A stretch of DNA of 52,002 nt. Origin: Entamoeba histolytica HM-1:IMSS (Eukaryota > Evosea > Mastigamoebida > Endamoebidae). How positions within the stretch are numbered: the first letter of the stretch is position 1; the number at the start of each line of letters is the position of its first letter. Below are positions 19,861 through 29,376 of the stretch, piece by piece. The DNA is taken from positions 7,296-59,297 of the forward strand of contig NW_001914938.1 of NCBI RefSeq assembly GCF_000208925.1, written 5' to 3'. The notes under the pieces were generated by a model. It was not told the DNA's origin. It saw only the letters and a program-made list of their open reading frames with translations, and did not search any database. A program made the position numbers and the translations under genes.

Positions 19861-20185
19861 ATATTTACTTTATTAGATCTTACTTCTTTTACATGAGTTT
19901 TCTAACTTCTTTTATGTAAAAATTATTTTTCTTATTTTTAACCCTACATAGAGATTTAATTTCCTATTCTTTTTCTCTTTTCTTTAACAAAAATTAGTAA
20001 ATTTAAAATGATTTATAAAATGAAAAAACAAAAAAAGAACTTAAAAGGAGAAAGTTTACCATTTTTGAATGAGTCTAAAAGTAGAAGATTATTTTGATGT
20101 GAAGGTGAAAGAACTAATAATAATTAGGAGATTTAAGACAAAAAACTATGAACTAAAAAAATTGTTAAATCTCAATTAATTACAC
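19861..20185. other. divergent intergenic spacer with promoter motifs
   Basis: A spacer of 325 bp between the divergent HMG-box and LIM genes. It holds a GAAC-like element (see 20147-20154) and a further GAACT core at 20111-20115, but no coding frame I can support. Confidence 0.5.
20147..20154 (+). promoter_or_regulatory. GAAC element upstream of the LIM gene
   Basis: TATGAACT matches seven of eight bases of the Entamoeba GAAC element AATGAACT, 32 nt before the ATG at 20186. Confidence 0.5.
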
Positions 20186-21157
20186 ATGCCTCTTATTAAA
20201 ATTAAAGTTGAATGGAACGGATCAAATAAAGTATTAAACCTTGATAGATCCCATGCAAATTTATATGGAAGATTAATGATGGAACTTGAACAAAAAATTG
20301 AAGAAGAATTCTTATTATTTTCAGGTCCATTAATTGTTAGTGATGAAGACTCTCTTGTTGCTGCTATTGAAGATTGTGTTAATGCACATCAACCTTTCCT
20401 TCAATTAGTTGCTCGTCCAAATAAATCAAAGAAATCAACACCATCAACTCCAGCTAAACTAGTTGTTACACCAACTACTTCTTCTCAACCACAATCTAAA
20501 CCAGTTACTACTCCAACTAAATCTACTGAGCCACAACCTAAACCAGTTAGTGGTGCTAAATTCTGTCCAAATTGTGGAACAAGTATTAATGGAAGTAAAT
20601 TCTGTCCAAATTGTGGAGAAAAAATTATTGAATCAAATCCAACAACTACACAAAAGAAAGAAGAAAGTAAACAAGAAGAACAAAAGAAAGAAGAAAAAAA
20701 AAAACCAAAAGAAAATATCAAGAAAGAAGAGTCAAAAGAAAATATCAAAAAAGAAGAACCAAAAGAAGAGCATTCATGTAAAAATGCTTGTCATCCAATA
20801 ACTGAAAAAGGAGATAAAGATCATTGTGGTAAATGTGGAAAAGAAGTTTCAAGTGGAGTAATGGCACTTGATAGAATATGGCATGAAGAATGTTTTGTTT
20901 GTAATGAATGTGGAGAGCATTTTGGAGGAGAACATAAATTAATGGAAATTGAAGGAAATCCAGTATGTTCATTATGTTATGTTGCTAATCATGTTCCAAA
21001 ATGTGAAACATGTGGTAAACCATTAGATGGTCAGTATGTTGTAGTTGATGGAAAGAATTATCATCCACAGTGTTTTGTTTGTACCAATTGTGGTGCACCA
21101 ATTCAAGGGTCTTACATGATTAAAAATGGCAAAATTGTTTGCAAGAATTGTGCCTAA
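20186..21157 (+). CDS. LIM-domain protein with N-terminal PB1-like domain and zinc ribbons
   Basis: A 323-residue protein. Residues 1-85 (IKIKVEWNGSNKVLNLDRS, FLQLVARPNKSKK) resemble a PB1-type ubiquitin-like fold. A Ser/Thr/Pro linker is followed by two short CPNCG ribbons about 10 residues apart (about residues 127-150), then a Lys/Glu repeat (KKEESKENIKKEEPKEE). Two LIM domains close the protein (about 212-265 and 268-323), with CGKCGKEVSSGVMALDRIWH and CETCGKPLDGQYVVVDGKNY. LIM domains bind proteins and often target actin structures; Entamoeba LIM proteins are associated with actin and membranes. The charged linker is low complexity and may vary in length between strains. Confidence 0.9.
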   Translation: MPLIKIKVEWNGSNKVLNLDRSHANLYGRLMMELEQKIEEEFLLFSGPLIVSDEDSLVAAIEDCVNAHQPFLQLVARPNKSKKSTPSTPAKLVVTPTTSSQPQSKPVTTPTKSTEPQPKPVSGAKFCPNCGTSINGSKFCPNCGEKIIESNPTTTQKKEESKQEEQKKEEKKKPKENIKKEESKENIKKEEPKEEHSCKNACHPITEKGDKDHCGKCGKEVSSGVMALDRIWHEECFVCNECGEHFGGEHKLMEIEGNPVCSLCYVANHVPKCETCGKPLDGQYVVVDGKNYHPQCFVCTNCGAPIQGSYMIKNGKIVCKNCA

Positions 21158-21311
21158 AATTCACATTTTTTTTAGTTTTGTTTTTCAATTTTTTTTCAAT
21201 TAATTAGAAAAAAAAGAAATAATAAAATTAATAGTTTAAATATAATAAAATTATATAAAATAATTAATAAAAGAATAAAACAAAATAGAGTTTTATATCA
21301 TTCTTAACAAC

Positions 21312-22886
21312 ATGGAAGACATCGAAACAGAAACAATTAAATATTTTTATGCCACTAGTGCATCTATAAGTCCATTTATTGTTGGTGTACTTTTCCTTAA
21401 TTTTGTATATTTGTTTTTAAGAATGCCATTTCATTCTTTTATGTTTCATTTACATTTATTATTATTTTGTGGGTGTTTTATATTGAAAATAGCTATTTAT
21501 TTTGTGCAACCATTTTTAAAATCATATTTATTTTGGACATCACAAACATTATTATATTGTGGGTTAACATATACTATTTATTCTATTGTATATATATTTT
21601 TTACTCAAAGTAATAAAAAGAAATATGTTAATAGTGTTATTTTACCAGGAGGAGTATTTTATTTTATGTTTGTTGTAATGGTACATTCATTATGGTATGA
21701 ATGGGCAACAACAATTATGTTAGTATATACTGCATTATTTTGTACTATATTAATGATTGTAATTTTATTATTTATATTTTTTGTAAGATCATTTGGTTCA
21801 AAAAGAGTAGTATTATTTGTTGATATTATCTTATTTATTGTAACATTTATTTTATTTATTGATATAATTAGTTGTATTGCATCAGCAATTATTTTATATC
21901 CAGGTTGTTTTATTCATCCACTTGTTGATTTAATAAATTCATTGTTAATAACATCATTAGTTGTTATATTAACTGATGGTTTATTATTTTTTAGAGCATT
22001 TAGTGGATATAAAGGAATTTTAGTAGATGAAGAAAATACTCTTGTTACTACAAAAACTTCAATTGATATCGAATTTCTTCTTCATAGACAAACAATTAAA
22101 CAAACTGAACATAGTGTAGTTGGTTCAACTATTTTCCTTGGTAAAACTGTGTCATATAAACAAGTTGCATTAGAAGAATTATTAAATCAAAAAACTTTAA
22201 ATGATGATTTAATAAAATTAAAGTCACTGCATCATCCTAATATCCAACAAACAGAAGGAATTTCTATAACTAATTTAAATGTATATGTTATTTATAATCA
22301 TCATTTTTTACCATCAATGGAATCAATATTTGAAACTAAAGACACATTCAATGATTATCAAATTATACAAATTATGAAAGGATTAACGAGTGCTTTATTA
22401 GAACTTCAAGATGAAGGAATTCTTCATTTTCATTTTTCATTATCAAATATTCTTGTTAATGAATCAATGGATAAAGTAATTATTGTTGATTTTTTACCTT
22501 ATATGAAATGGTGGTTTACAACAGAAAATGGAGAATTACCTTCAACATTAATGTTTGAATCTGAAGACTTTATTGCTTCTCATAAACAATATATCATTAA
22601 TTTAGTTCATTGGATTTTTTATAGAATGATCATTGGTAAAAATGCTACAAAAGATATTATTCTTGATAATATTCCTCAGTCTAGTTTATTTTATTCTACT
22701 TTGAAACGATGGGTTAATGAATCTAGTTTTATTGGAATCAATGCAATGTCAAATGATATTGCTTCACTTAAACACCGTATGCTTGTTGAAGATGAAGAAG
22801 TATTTGAACATCATAATGAAGTAAAAGAAACACATCATCTAGAACAAGAAGAATTAGATGAAAATGGTATTATTGTTAATGAATAA
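21312..22886 (+). CDS. seven-pass membrane protein with C-terminal pseudokinase domain
   Basis: A 524-residue intronless protein. Seven hydrophobic helices fill residues 14-228 (about 14-34, 41-64, 72-97, 104-128, 132-158, 165-195 and 205-228) with a short N-terminus. After a linker, residues about 265-485 follow a kinase layout: LKSLHHPNIQQTEGISI, the hinge VYVIYNHHFLPSMESIF, a helix ALLELQDEGILHFHF, then LSNILVNE. Catalytic residues are lost: HRDLKxxN is HFHFSLSN (the catalytic Asp is missing), DFG is DFL, and no VAIK lysine is clear. The tail is acidic. It is probably a membrane signalling scaffold whose kinase-like domain is inactive. Family assignment beyond this is not possible by eye. 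Confidence 0.8.
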   Translation: MEDIETETIKYFYATSASISPFIVGVLFLNFVYLFLRMPFHSFMFHLHLLLFCGCFILKIAIYFVQPFLKSYLFWTSQTLLYCGLTYTIYSIVYIFFTQSNKKKYVNSVILPGGVFYFMFVVMVHSLWYEWATTIMLVYTALFCTILMIVILLFIFFVRSFGSKRVVLFVDIILFIVTFILFIDIISCIASAIILYPGCFIHPLVDLINSLLITSLVVILTDGLLFFRAFSGYKGILVDEENTLVTTKTSIDIEFLLHRQTIKQTEHSVVGSTIFLGKTVSYKQVALEELLNQKTLNDDLIKLKSLHHPNIQQTEGISITNLNVYVIYNHHFLPSMESIFETKDTFNDYQIIQIMKGLTSALLELQDEGILHFHFSLSNILVNESMDKVIIVDFLPYMKWWFTTENGELPSTLMFESEDFIASHKQYIINLVHWIFYRMIIGKNATKDIILDNIPQSSLFYSTLKRWVNESSFIGINAMSNDIASLKHRMLVEDEEVFEHHNEVKETHHLEQEELDENGIIVNE

Positions 22887-22920
22887 TTGAACAATTTTTA
22901 ATAAACACAAAATAAAATAA

Positions 22921-22950
22921 AATAATAATAATAATATTATTATTATTATA
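22921..22950. repeat. (AAT)n/(ATT)n near-perfect palindrome
   Basis: Five AAT units followed directly by ATT units form a nearly perfect 30-bp inverted repeat without a loop. It lies 35 bp after the pseudokinase stop and 34 bp before the ATG of the GTPase gene. It could extrude a hairpin, or may only be a microsatellite. Confidence 0.65.
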
Positions 22951-22983
22951 ATAAAAATATATGTTTATTTCAATTTGAACCAA

Positions 22984-23721
22984 ATGAAAATTTTTTTTTG
23001 TAAAAAAAGAAAGCAAAATTCAACTAGAAATCCATTGATAAGAATTGGTTCAATGCAACCAAATAATACTTTTATTAAAATTGAAACTGTTGGTAGTCAA
23101 GGAAGTGGAAAAAGTAGTATTATTTATCGCATTATGGTTTGTTTAAAATCAATTTAAAACAATTTAAAACAATTTAAAATAGTTTATATTTTGTAGAATA
23201 AAGAGCCACATCAAGGAATTACTACAATTGGATGTGAAGTTAATTCACTAGTTGTAAGTTTTGAAAGAAGATTATGGACTTGTAAATTATGGGATATAGA
23301 AGAACGTTTAAGAGAAGCAAGTTTAGCAAAAGGAGTTTCAACACCACCTGATGCATTACTTATTGTTATTGATTTAACTCAATCAACATCACTTGAATGG
23401 GCAAGAAATTATATTAATAATAAACTTGGAATAGAAACATTTGGTATGTTAGTTGTTGGTATTGGAAATAAATGCAACGATAAAAAGAAAAGTGTTTCAT
23501 CAAAAGAAGTAAGACAACTCTTTCAACAATATCATTTTGAATATTATGAAACAGATGTTGTTGATAATGTTGGTATTTCTCAAATGTTTTGTGATACTAT
23601 TCATGCAATTGTTGAACGAAGAATAGAACAAGAACATGAAATTCATCAAGATAATGAAATGCTCAATGAATTTAGTCAATCATTAACATCAGAAGATATA
23701 GAAGATTGCAAAGTTGTTTAG
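22984..23721 (+). CDS. atypical Rab/Ras-like small GTPase, two exons
   Basis: Exons 22984-23136 and 23197-23721 with a 60-bp intron (GTTTGTT...TTTTGTAG, phase 0). The product is 225 residues. The start is the first ATG; in-frame sequence further upstream begins with TTG. The P-loop is canonical (VGSQGSGKSS) and switch I is Rab-like (GITTIGCEV). The G3 motif WDTAGQE is WDIEERL, losing the Gly and the catalytic Gln. The G4 motif NKxD is NKCN (GNKCND). The C-terminus ends KVV without prenylation cysteines, and the N-terminus is a basic extension. Rab-type folding (ALLIVIDLTQSTSLEWAR) is otherwise retained. It is probably a diverged Rab-like protein with changed nucleotide handling and no lipid anchor. 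Confidence 0.85.
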
Positions 23722-23862
23722 ATTTTATAACAAACGAATAATATTAAGGTGTGTATTAATAATAAAAAATAATTATTGATTTTATTTATTGACTATTCTT
23801 GTTTTTTAAGGTTATTTAGAATTTATTTAACTTGACTAACTTCTTAAATACAATGTTTTGTT

Positions 23863-26800
23863 TTAATTAGAGTACAACTTTTGGAGTTGAGAAATAATTT
23901 CTTCTACAGTCATTCGTTTATTTGGTTCATCAGCCCAACATCTCTGAATAAGTTTATATTCTTCATTATTTATTTTATCAGTCTTTAATAGTCTTTTTCC
24001 ATTTGTAATAAATTCAGCTATACTCCATGAATACTCAAATTGAGGAGTATCATAAGGTGTTTTCCAATTTAATATTTCATACATTGTAATAGCAAAAGCA
24101 AAAATATCAGCTGGTTTTTTATAACTTTTACTATTTAATATTTCTGGGGCTGTATATGCAGGTGTTCCAATTCCTTTTGTGAATGTTAAATTTGTCAATA
24201 ACATATTAATACTTCTTGATGACCCAAAGTCTGTTAATTTTGCATTAATTGGTAATATTTCTTCTAAAGAAAATAATAATATATTATCTGATTTAATATC
24301 TCTATGTAAAATTCCATTAGAATGAAGGTATTGAATACCATGTGCAGTGTCTAATAAACATTTATATTTAAATTTTTTATTAAAAGTATCAGGTTGATTT
24401 ACAATAAGATTATGAAAACTACCATATGGTGCTAATTCAGTAACAAACATAAAATTTGAAGGATTAATAACTGATCCATAGAAATAAACAATATAATCAC
24501 AGCGAAATTGGTTAAGTAATTGTGTTTCTTTATGAAATTGTTCAGTTTCATTCACGTCTAAAAATATATTTTTAATTTTTTTAATTGCAACTTGATGTCT
24601 TTTATATAATCCTTTATACACAATTCCTGTTGATCCTTCACCAATTTGTTCAAATTGTTTTAAATCATCTCCATTAATATAACATGAATGTTGAGTAATA
24701 AATGATAATTTTATAGAACAACATTTTGATTTATATATTGTTTTTTCATTAACACGCACGTTAATAGTAGATTCTTCTTCTAATGTACAAAAAGGAAAGA
24801 TATAAACTTTAATTTTACACATCTTCTTTGGTTTAAGGTTAACAACTTCTGGTTTAAATTTTATTTTATATTTATTATTTGTGATTGGAATTGGTTGGAC
24901 TATAATTGGATATTTTCCAGAATTACCAATATGAATAGATTCAAAAGAAATATTTCTGACAGGAATTGGGTTATTAAAAGAATCGAAATTTATTTCATTT
25001 AAATCACATACAATAAAATTATCTAAATGATATTGTAATACTTTTGTTTTAGGCATATTTTCTAAAGTATACTTTAATTTGTTTTTCTTTAATATTCTAA
25101 ACCTTAAAAGAGTCAGAGATACTATAATAGAAGTAAAAACACCCAAGCAACAGATGATTCCTATTATAATTAATGCTAAAGTCCATAATGGAAGTGAAAA
25201 ATTAGAACAATAAGTATCATCTATTACAGTATGTCCAAATGAACATTTAGTACAACGAGAATTTTCTGCTTTAATACAATATGGTATTTTACTATAATAA
25301 ATACATCTTCCTGAATACCAAACAGTTTCATTAGCACATTTATTACAAGTAAATTTATCAGTACATGATATACATGAATCTAAACAATTCTCACAAATAT
25401 TATTATTCAGATAATAACCCTCAGTACATTTAGAACAACCTTTTTCTGTTATTTCTACTGCACAACCTTGGATAGTTGATTTAGGGACACATACTTTATC
25501 TCTATTTTTAAAATTAGTTGAATTACAAGTTAAACAACCATTTGCGTTATTACATGTTGAGCAAGAAATATCACAATTAATACATGAAACTCCATCTCTA
25601 TAATATCCATTTTTACATTTTACACATTTACCATTAATAGAATAGAATGCACATCGTTCAGAAATAATTGAATCTGTTTCACACATATGATTTGTTAAAT
25701 AATATCCTGAATCACAACTAAAACATTTATTTTTCTCCAAAAGGCATGTTCTGCAATTAGAGTCACATGGCTTACATACTCCTTCAGAAGCATAATATGA
25801 ATTTTCACATCTAAGACAACCCACTTGAGTATTAGTTTCACAGTTTTGAATAGATTTATAACATTGACCATTAAGAAGAACAAAACCAGGTTGACAAATT
25901 ATACATTCTTTTGTTGAAATAGCTCTAATTTGACAATTTTCAATTTTCTCTTCACAATAACCAATACTATTTGTAGAATAATTATCAACACAAATACTAC
26001 ATTTTCCATTTTCTTGTTTTTGGCAATAAGGAATTCTACATGTCCCATCTTTTTGAAGAGGAGTTCCATCACTACATCTTTCACATTTAGTTGCTGAGCA
26101 TTGAGAACATTGATTTCCAAATTGTTTACATGAAATACATACTCCATTTAATTCATAATATCCATCATCACATTGAATAATTGAATTTGTTCTTACAATT
26201 AATGAATGTTCTGCAACAGAACAACTATTATCATTTAAAATATAATGAAGATTTCCATTGCATTGATAACATTTTGATTCATATGATAAAACACAAGGAT
26301 CATTACTATCATAATCAATACACATATTATTTAAAACTCTTCCTTGTTCACAATAAACCAAATGGTTATTTGTTGAATGAGACTTATCATTTAACATAAC
26401 ACAAATACCATCTGTTGATAATAAATAGTCATCAGCACACACAAAACACATTTTATTATTACACCATTTACAATGAACATCAACGCATGGAAGACATGAA
26501 GTAAAATCAGAATTAGGATAAGTGAAAGAAGGACATTGAATACTAGCTTTTCTAAGACAAATATTTTGATTATTTTTACTAATACCAAAAAGACAAAATG
26601 AGTCTGAGTCAGTAGTTTTATATCCATTAAGTGAAAGAAGAAGAATTGGAAAGATAGAATTAATATCTAAAACATAATTAGTAAATAAATCTCCCATATA
26701 AATAATAAATGACTCTTTTGTATATAAAGTAAATGACATTCCACTAACAGAAAAAGTTGAAGTTGTTAATAAAGTTTTTTCATAAGAAGGGAAACTTACA

Positions 26801-28938
26801 GTATCATCTAAAAGAATATAATAACCATTTTGGTCATGAGTAATTTGTTGAATAACTAAATCTGTTGAATTTGATTGAAAAGAAACCATTCCAGGGAAAT
26901 GAGCGATTTGAGATTGACAAGTAATACTAATAAGATTATCATTTTCTTCAAAATATAAATTTGTTATAAAGTTATTAATTTTTGTTGTAATTGGTACATT
27001 TGGAAAATAAAGTTCTTTAACAGAAGTATTAATAGAACAATCAGAACCAAAACATGGACAATCTATTTGAGTAAAAGGATATTCTAATTGATAATCATAT
27101 GAGTTTTTCCAATAAGTACCATTAAGTGTACATATAACATGTTTATTAAATATAACATTTGGACAATATCTAATTCTTTTTTTATTATTAATAAGTTTTA
27201 AATGATTTGTTTCAATAAAAGTATCAGAAATTGTAGAACTACTTATAATAAATTCAAAACAATAATCAAATGTATAATCAATCAATATTGAAGTAACTAT
27301 TAATTTAGTATTATATAATCTCCATAATTCACTACTTTTTAATGTAGAAATAATAAAATGTATATTTTCTTGTATATCTAATATACTTTGACTAAGATAA
27401 TCATTTTTAACGCCAACAATAAAAAATGATTCTTCGATGGAAATTGGTGATTTTGTATGAATTACACATTGACTTAAAATTTCTGTTGATGAATCTTTCA
27501 TTGAGATAAATGAATTTTGAAATGATTTAAAAGTGTCAATTCCAATAAAGTTAGTGTCAACTAAAAGGAGTTGAAAAGAGTCTGATATTATAACAAATGT
27601 AGAACGAATAGAATTATGTTTACTATCGATTATACCTTTATTATGTCCTTCGATAGAATTTAAAGAAATAGAAGAATCAGAAAGAAATAACGCTGAATTG
27701 TCATAAATAGACAGACTTTCAAATAAAGAAGATGAACTTTTAATACGAAATATACTTGAATTATAAAGAATAACATTCATCAATGGTTCAGTAGAAATTA
27801 TTACGTTATTAAATAATAATTGTGAATCATTAAATAATATAATTTGTCCACTTTTTTGTGAAATAAAATAAGAGTCTTCTAATAAAATTTTGGTTCTGTT
27901 TTTGAGAATAACTTTTGGCGTTGTAAAATAACAATGATGTGATACTTCCATAATACTATCGTCATTAAGTTGTAATCCTGTAGACGATGTAACTTGACTA
28001 TTATCTTTCATTAATAACCTTGAAGAATTATAAAGACATAATGACTTACTAGTATGCATTTTAGAATTTTCACCAATAATAACTGATGAAGTACCAAAAG
28101 CGTTAAAATATATTGCATTACTAATAGATGCTTGTTCTTCAAGAAAAATAGTAGAACTGTTATAAATTGTAACGTTACTTCTAAAACATAATAATTTTCC
28201 ATGTCGAAGAGTTAATATTGAATTATCATATAATTCTAAATAAGCGTTATTAAATAATAAATCTCCATCTGTATTTAAAAAATATGAGTTGATAAGTATT
28301 AATGATGTTAATTGTCTAATTCCTGGAGAGTTTAATGTGAATAATGTTGATTGAGTTAATTTTATTTGTGAAATATAAAAGAATGAATTTTCAAGCATAT
28401 GAATTGTAGAATTATAACTAATCAATTTACCTGTTGATACATTTTCAATTACAATTTGTGCGTCATGAATTGTTAAATTTGAATTATTTATTGTTAACGT
28501 TTCTTTAACGGTAAAAACTTGAGAATTTTGAAGAATGATATTTGCATTTATAAGCGTTAATGCATTATCAAAAGTTAATTGACAATACTTATGTAAATGA
28601 ATATTATCGCTACTAAATATTGAATAATCTCCTCGTATAAGTACTGTACTATATTCTTCAAATATCAAAATTTCTCCATTATCAAGTGCTCCATTTTCAA
28701 TAGTAAAAGAAAGGATATCACTAATAAAAATTGTTGGAATAATATTAAATTGTTCTGAACAAGTTCTAGAGTAAATAAAGTTTTGTTTCACAGAAATTTC
28801 ACGACAATTTATTGGTTGAATTGGTTCTCCAAATTCGTCTATATATCCATCAAGACAATTTTCTGCTATAGGAATACACAACCTCTCAGCGTTAGAATAT
28901 AAAACAAAAAGTAATAAAAGGAACATCTTGAATGTCAT
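23863..28938 (-). CDS. Entamoeba-type transmembrane receptor-like kinase (TMK)
   Basis: A 1691-residue type I membrane protein with a TKL-like kinase, in the style of the Entamoeba TMK receptor family. A signal peptide (residues 1-17) leads into a long Ser/Asn-rich ectodomain of short beta repeats (about 60-560, for example LTINNSNLTIHDAQIVIENV) that looks like a right-handed beta helix. A Cys-rich CxxC region follows (about 800-1235, like CRTCLLEKNKCFSCDSGYY). One membrane helix lies at about 1250-1278. A beta-sandwich-like segment precedes the kinase domain (about 1428-1690), which keeps GEGSTGIVYKG, VAIKKIKN, HRDIKSDN, LTDFGSSR and GTPAYTAPEI and so should be active. No intron is needed. 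The divergent SFR1-like gene starts 438 bp away. Confidence 0.92.
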   Translation of the reverse strand: MTFKMFLLLLFVLYSNAERLCIPIAENCLDGYIDEFGEPIQPINCREISVKQNFIYSRTCSEQFNIIPTIFISDILSFTIENGALDNGEILIFEEYSTVLIRGDYSIFSSDNIHLHKYCQLTFDNALTLINANIILQNSQVFTVKETLTINNSNLTIHDAQIVIENVSTGKLISYNSTIHMLENSFFYISQIKLTQSTLFTLNSPGIRQLTSLILINSYFLNTDGDLLFNNAYLELYDNSILTLRHGKLLCFRSNVTIYNSSTIFLEEQASISNAIYFNAFGTSSVIIGENSKMHTSKSLCLYNSSRLLMKDNSQVTSSTGLQLNDDSIMEVSHHCYFTTPKVILKNRTKILLEDSYFISQKSGQIILFNDSQLLFNNVIISTEPLMNVILYNSSIFRIKSSSSLFESLSIYDNSALFLSDSSISLNSIEGHNKGIIDSKHNSIRSTFVIISDSFQLLLVDTNFIGIDTFKSFQNSFISMKDSSTEILSQCVIHTKSPISIEESFFIVGVKNDYLSQSILDIQENIHFIISTLKSSELWRLYNTKLIVTSILIDYTFDYCFEFIISSSTISDTFIETNHLKLINNKKRIRYCPNVIFNKHVICTLNGTYWKNSYDYQLEYPFTQIDCPCFGSDCSINTSVKELYFPNVPITTKINNFITNLYFEENDNLISITCQSQIAHFPGMVSFQSNSTDLVIQQITHDQNGYYILLDDTVSFPSYEKTLLTTSTFSVSGMSFTLYTKESFIIYMGDLFTNYVLDINSIFPILLLSLNGYKTTDSDSFCLFGISKNNQNICLRKASIQCPSFTYPNSDFTSCLPCVDVHCKWCNNKMCFVCADDYLLSTDGICVMLNDKSHSTNNHLVYCEQGRVLNNMCIDYDSNDPCVLSYESKCYQCNGNLHYILNDNSCSVAEHSLIVRTNSIIQCDDGYYELNGVCISCKQFGNQCSQCSATKCERCSDGTPLQKDGTCRIPYCQKQENGKCSICVDNYSTNSIGYCEEKIENCQIRAISTKECIICQPGFVLLNGQCYKSIQNCETNTQVGCLRCENSYYASEGVCKPCDSNCRTCLLEKNKCFSCDSGYYLTNHMCETDSIISERCAFYSINGKCVKCKNGYYRDGVSCINCDISCSTCNNANGCLTCNSTNFKNRDKVCVPKSTIQGCAVEITEKGCSKCTEGYYLNNNICENCLDSCISCTDKFTCNKCANETVWYSGRCIYYSKIPYCIKAENSRCTKCSFGHTVIDDTYCSNFSLPLWTLALIIIGIICCLGVFTSIIVSLTLLRFRILKKNKLKYTLENMPKTKVLQYHLDNFIVCDLNEINFDSFNNPIPVRNISFESIHIGNSGKYPIIVQPIPITNNKYKIKFKPEVVNLKPKKMCKIKVYIFPFCTLEEESTINVRVNEKTIYKSKCCSIKLSFITQHSCYINGDDLKQFEQIGEGSTGIVYKGLYKRHQVAIKKIKNIFLDVNETEQFHKETQLLNQFRCDYIVYFYGSVINPSNFMFVTELAPYGSFHNLIVNQPDTFNKKFKYKCLLDTAHGIQYLHSNGILHRDIKSDNILLFSLEEILPINAKLTDFGSSRSINMLLTNLTFTKGIGTPAYTAPEILNSKSYKKPADIFAFAITMYEILNWKTPYDTPQFEYSWSIAEFITNGKRLLKTDKINNEEYKLIQRCWADEPNKRMTVEEIISQLQKLYSN

Positions 28939-29376
28939 TTTAGTGTTTAAAATTAGAAGATAGTTCTATTAAAAGAATTCTTAAAAAATCCATAAACTCT
29001 TTTTCTTCTGTTGGTGTCTTGAACTTCTTAGTTATTTCTTTGTTAAACTGTTTTATATATTTCTTGTTGTTCCACTTATATTCTCCATTACTTTTAAAGG
29101 AATAAAACAAGAATTAATTATTATTTCTTCATACATCAATTAACTGCCAGAAATAAAACAAAAAGTACAAATCCGTTGTTATAATATATTTTATTTGTTG
29201 TTTTGTTTCAACCCAAACCTTATTTTCATTTTGAACTAATTTTACTTTGTTATTTGTCAAATCATCACGTTAAACACTTTTTGTAATTAATAATGAGATA
29301 CATAACAAATATAAAATTGAGGAATTTTATTAAAAAGAACTTGAAATAGAAAAGACAATTTATAAAAAGAATAGAA
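28939..29376. other. divergent spacer with two coding-like open blocks on the minus strand
   Basis: The spacer between TMK and the SFR1-like gene. On the minus strand an open frame ends at the TAA 28940-28942, two nt before the TMK ATG, and reads YKWNNKKYIKQFNKEITKKF and onward for about 48 codons with no ATG at its start. A second open block lies further upstream (about 29140-29270) with KVWVETKQQIKYIITTD. I could not join them with canonical splice sites. GAACT cores occur on both strands (TAGAACTATC on the minus strand near the TMK ATG; 29337-29341 on the plus strand). Confidence 0.4.

Noticed and set aside
26181..28202. Plus- and minus-strand frames inside the TMK gene
   Set aside because: They are out-of-frame readings of the repeat-rich ectodomain.
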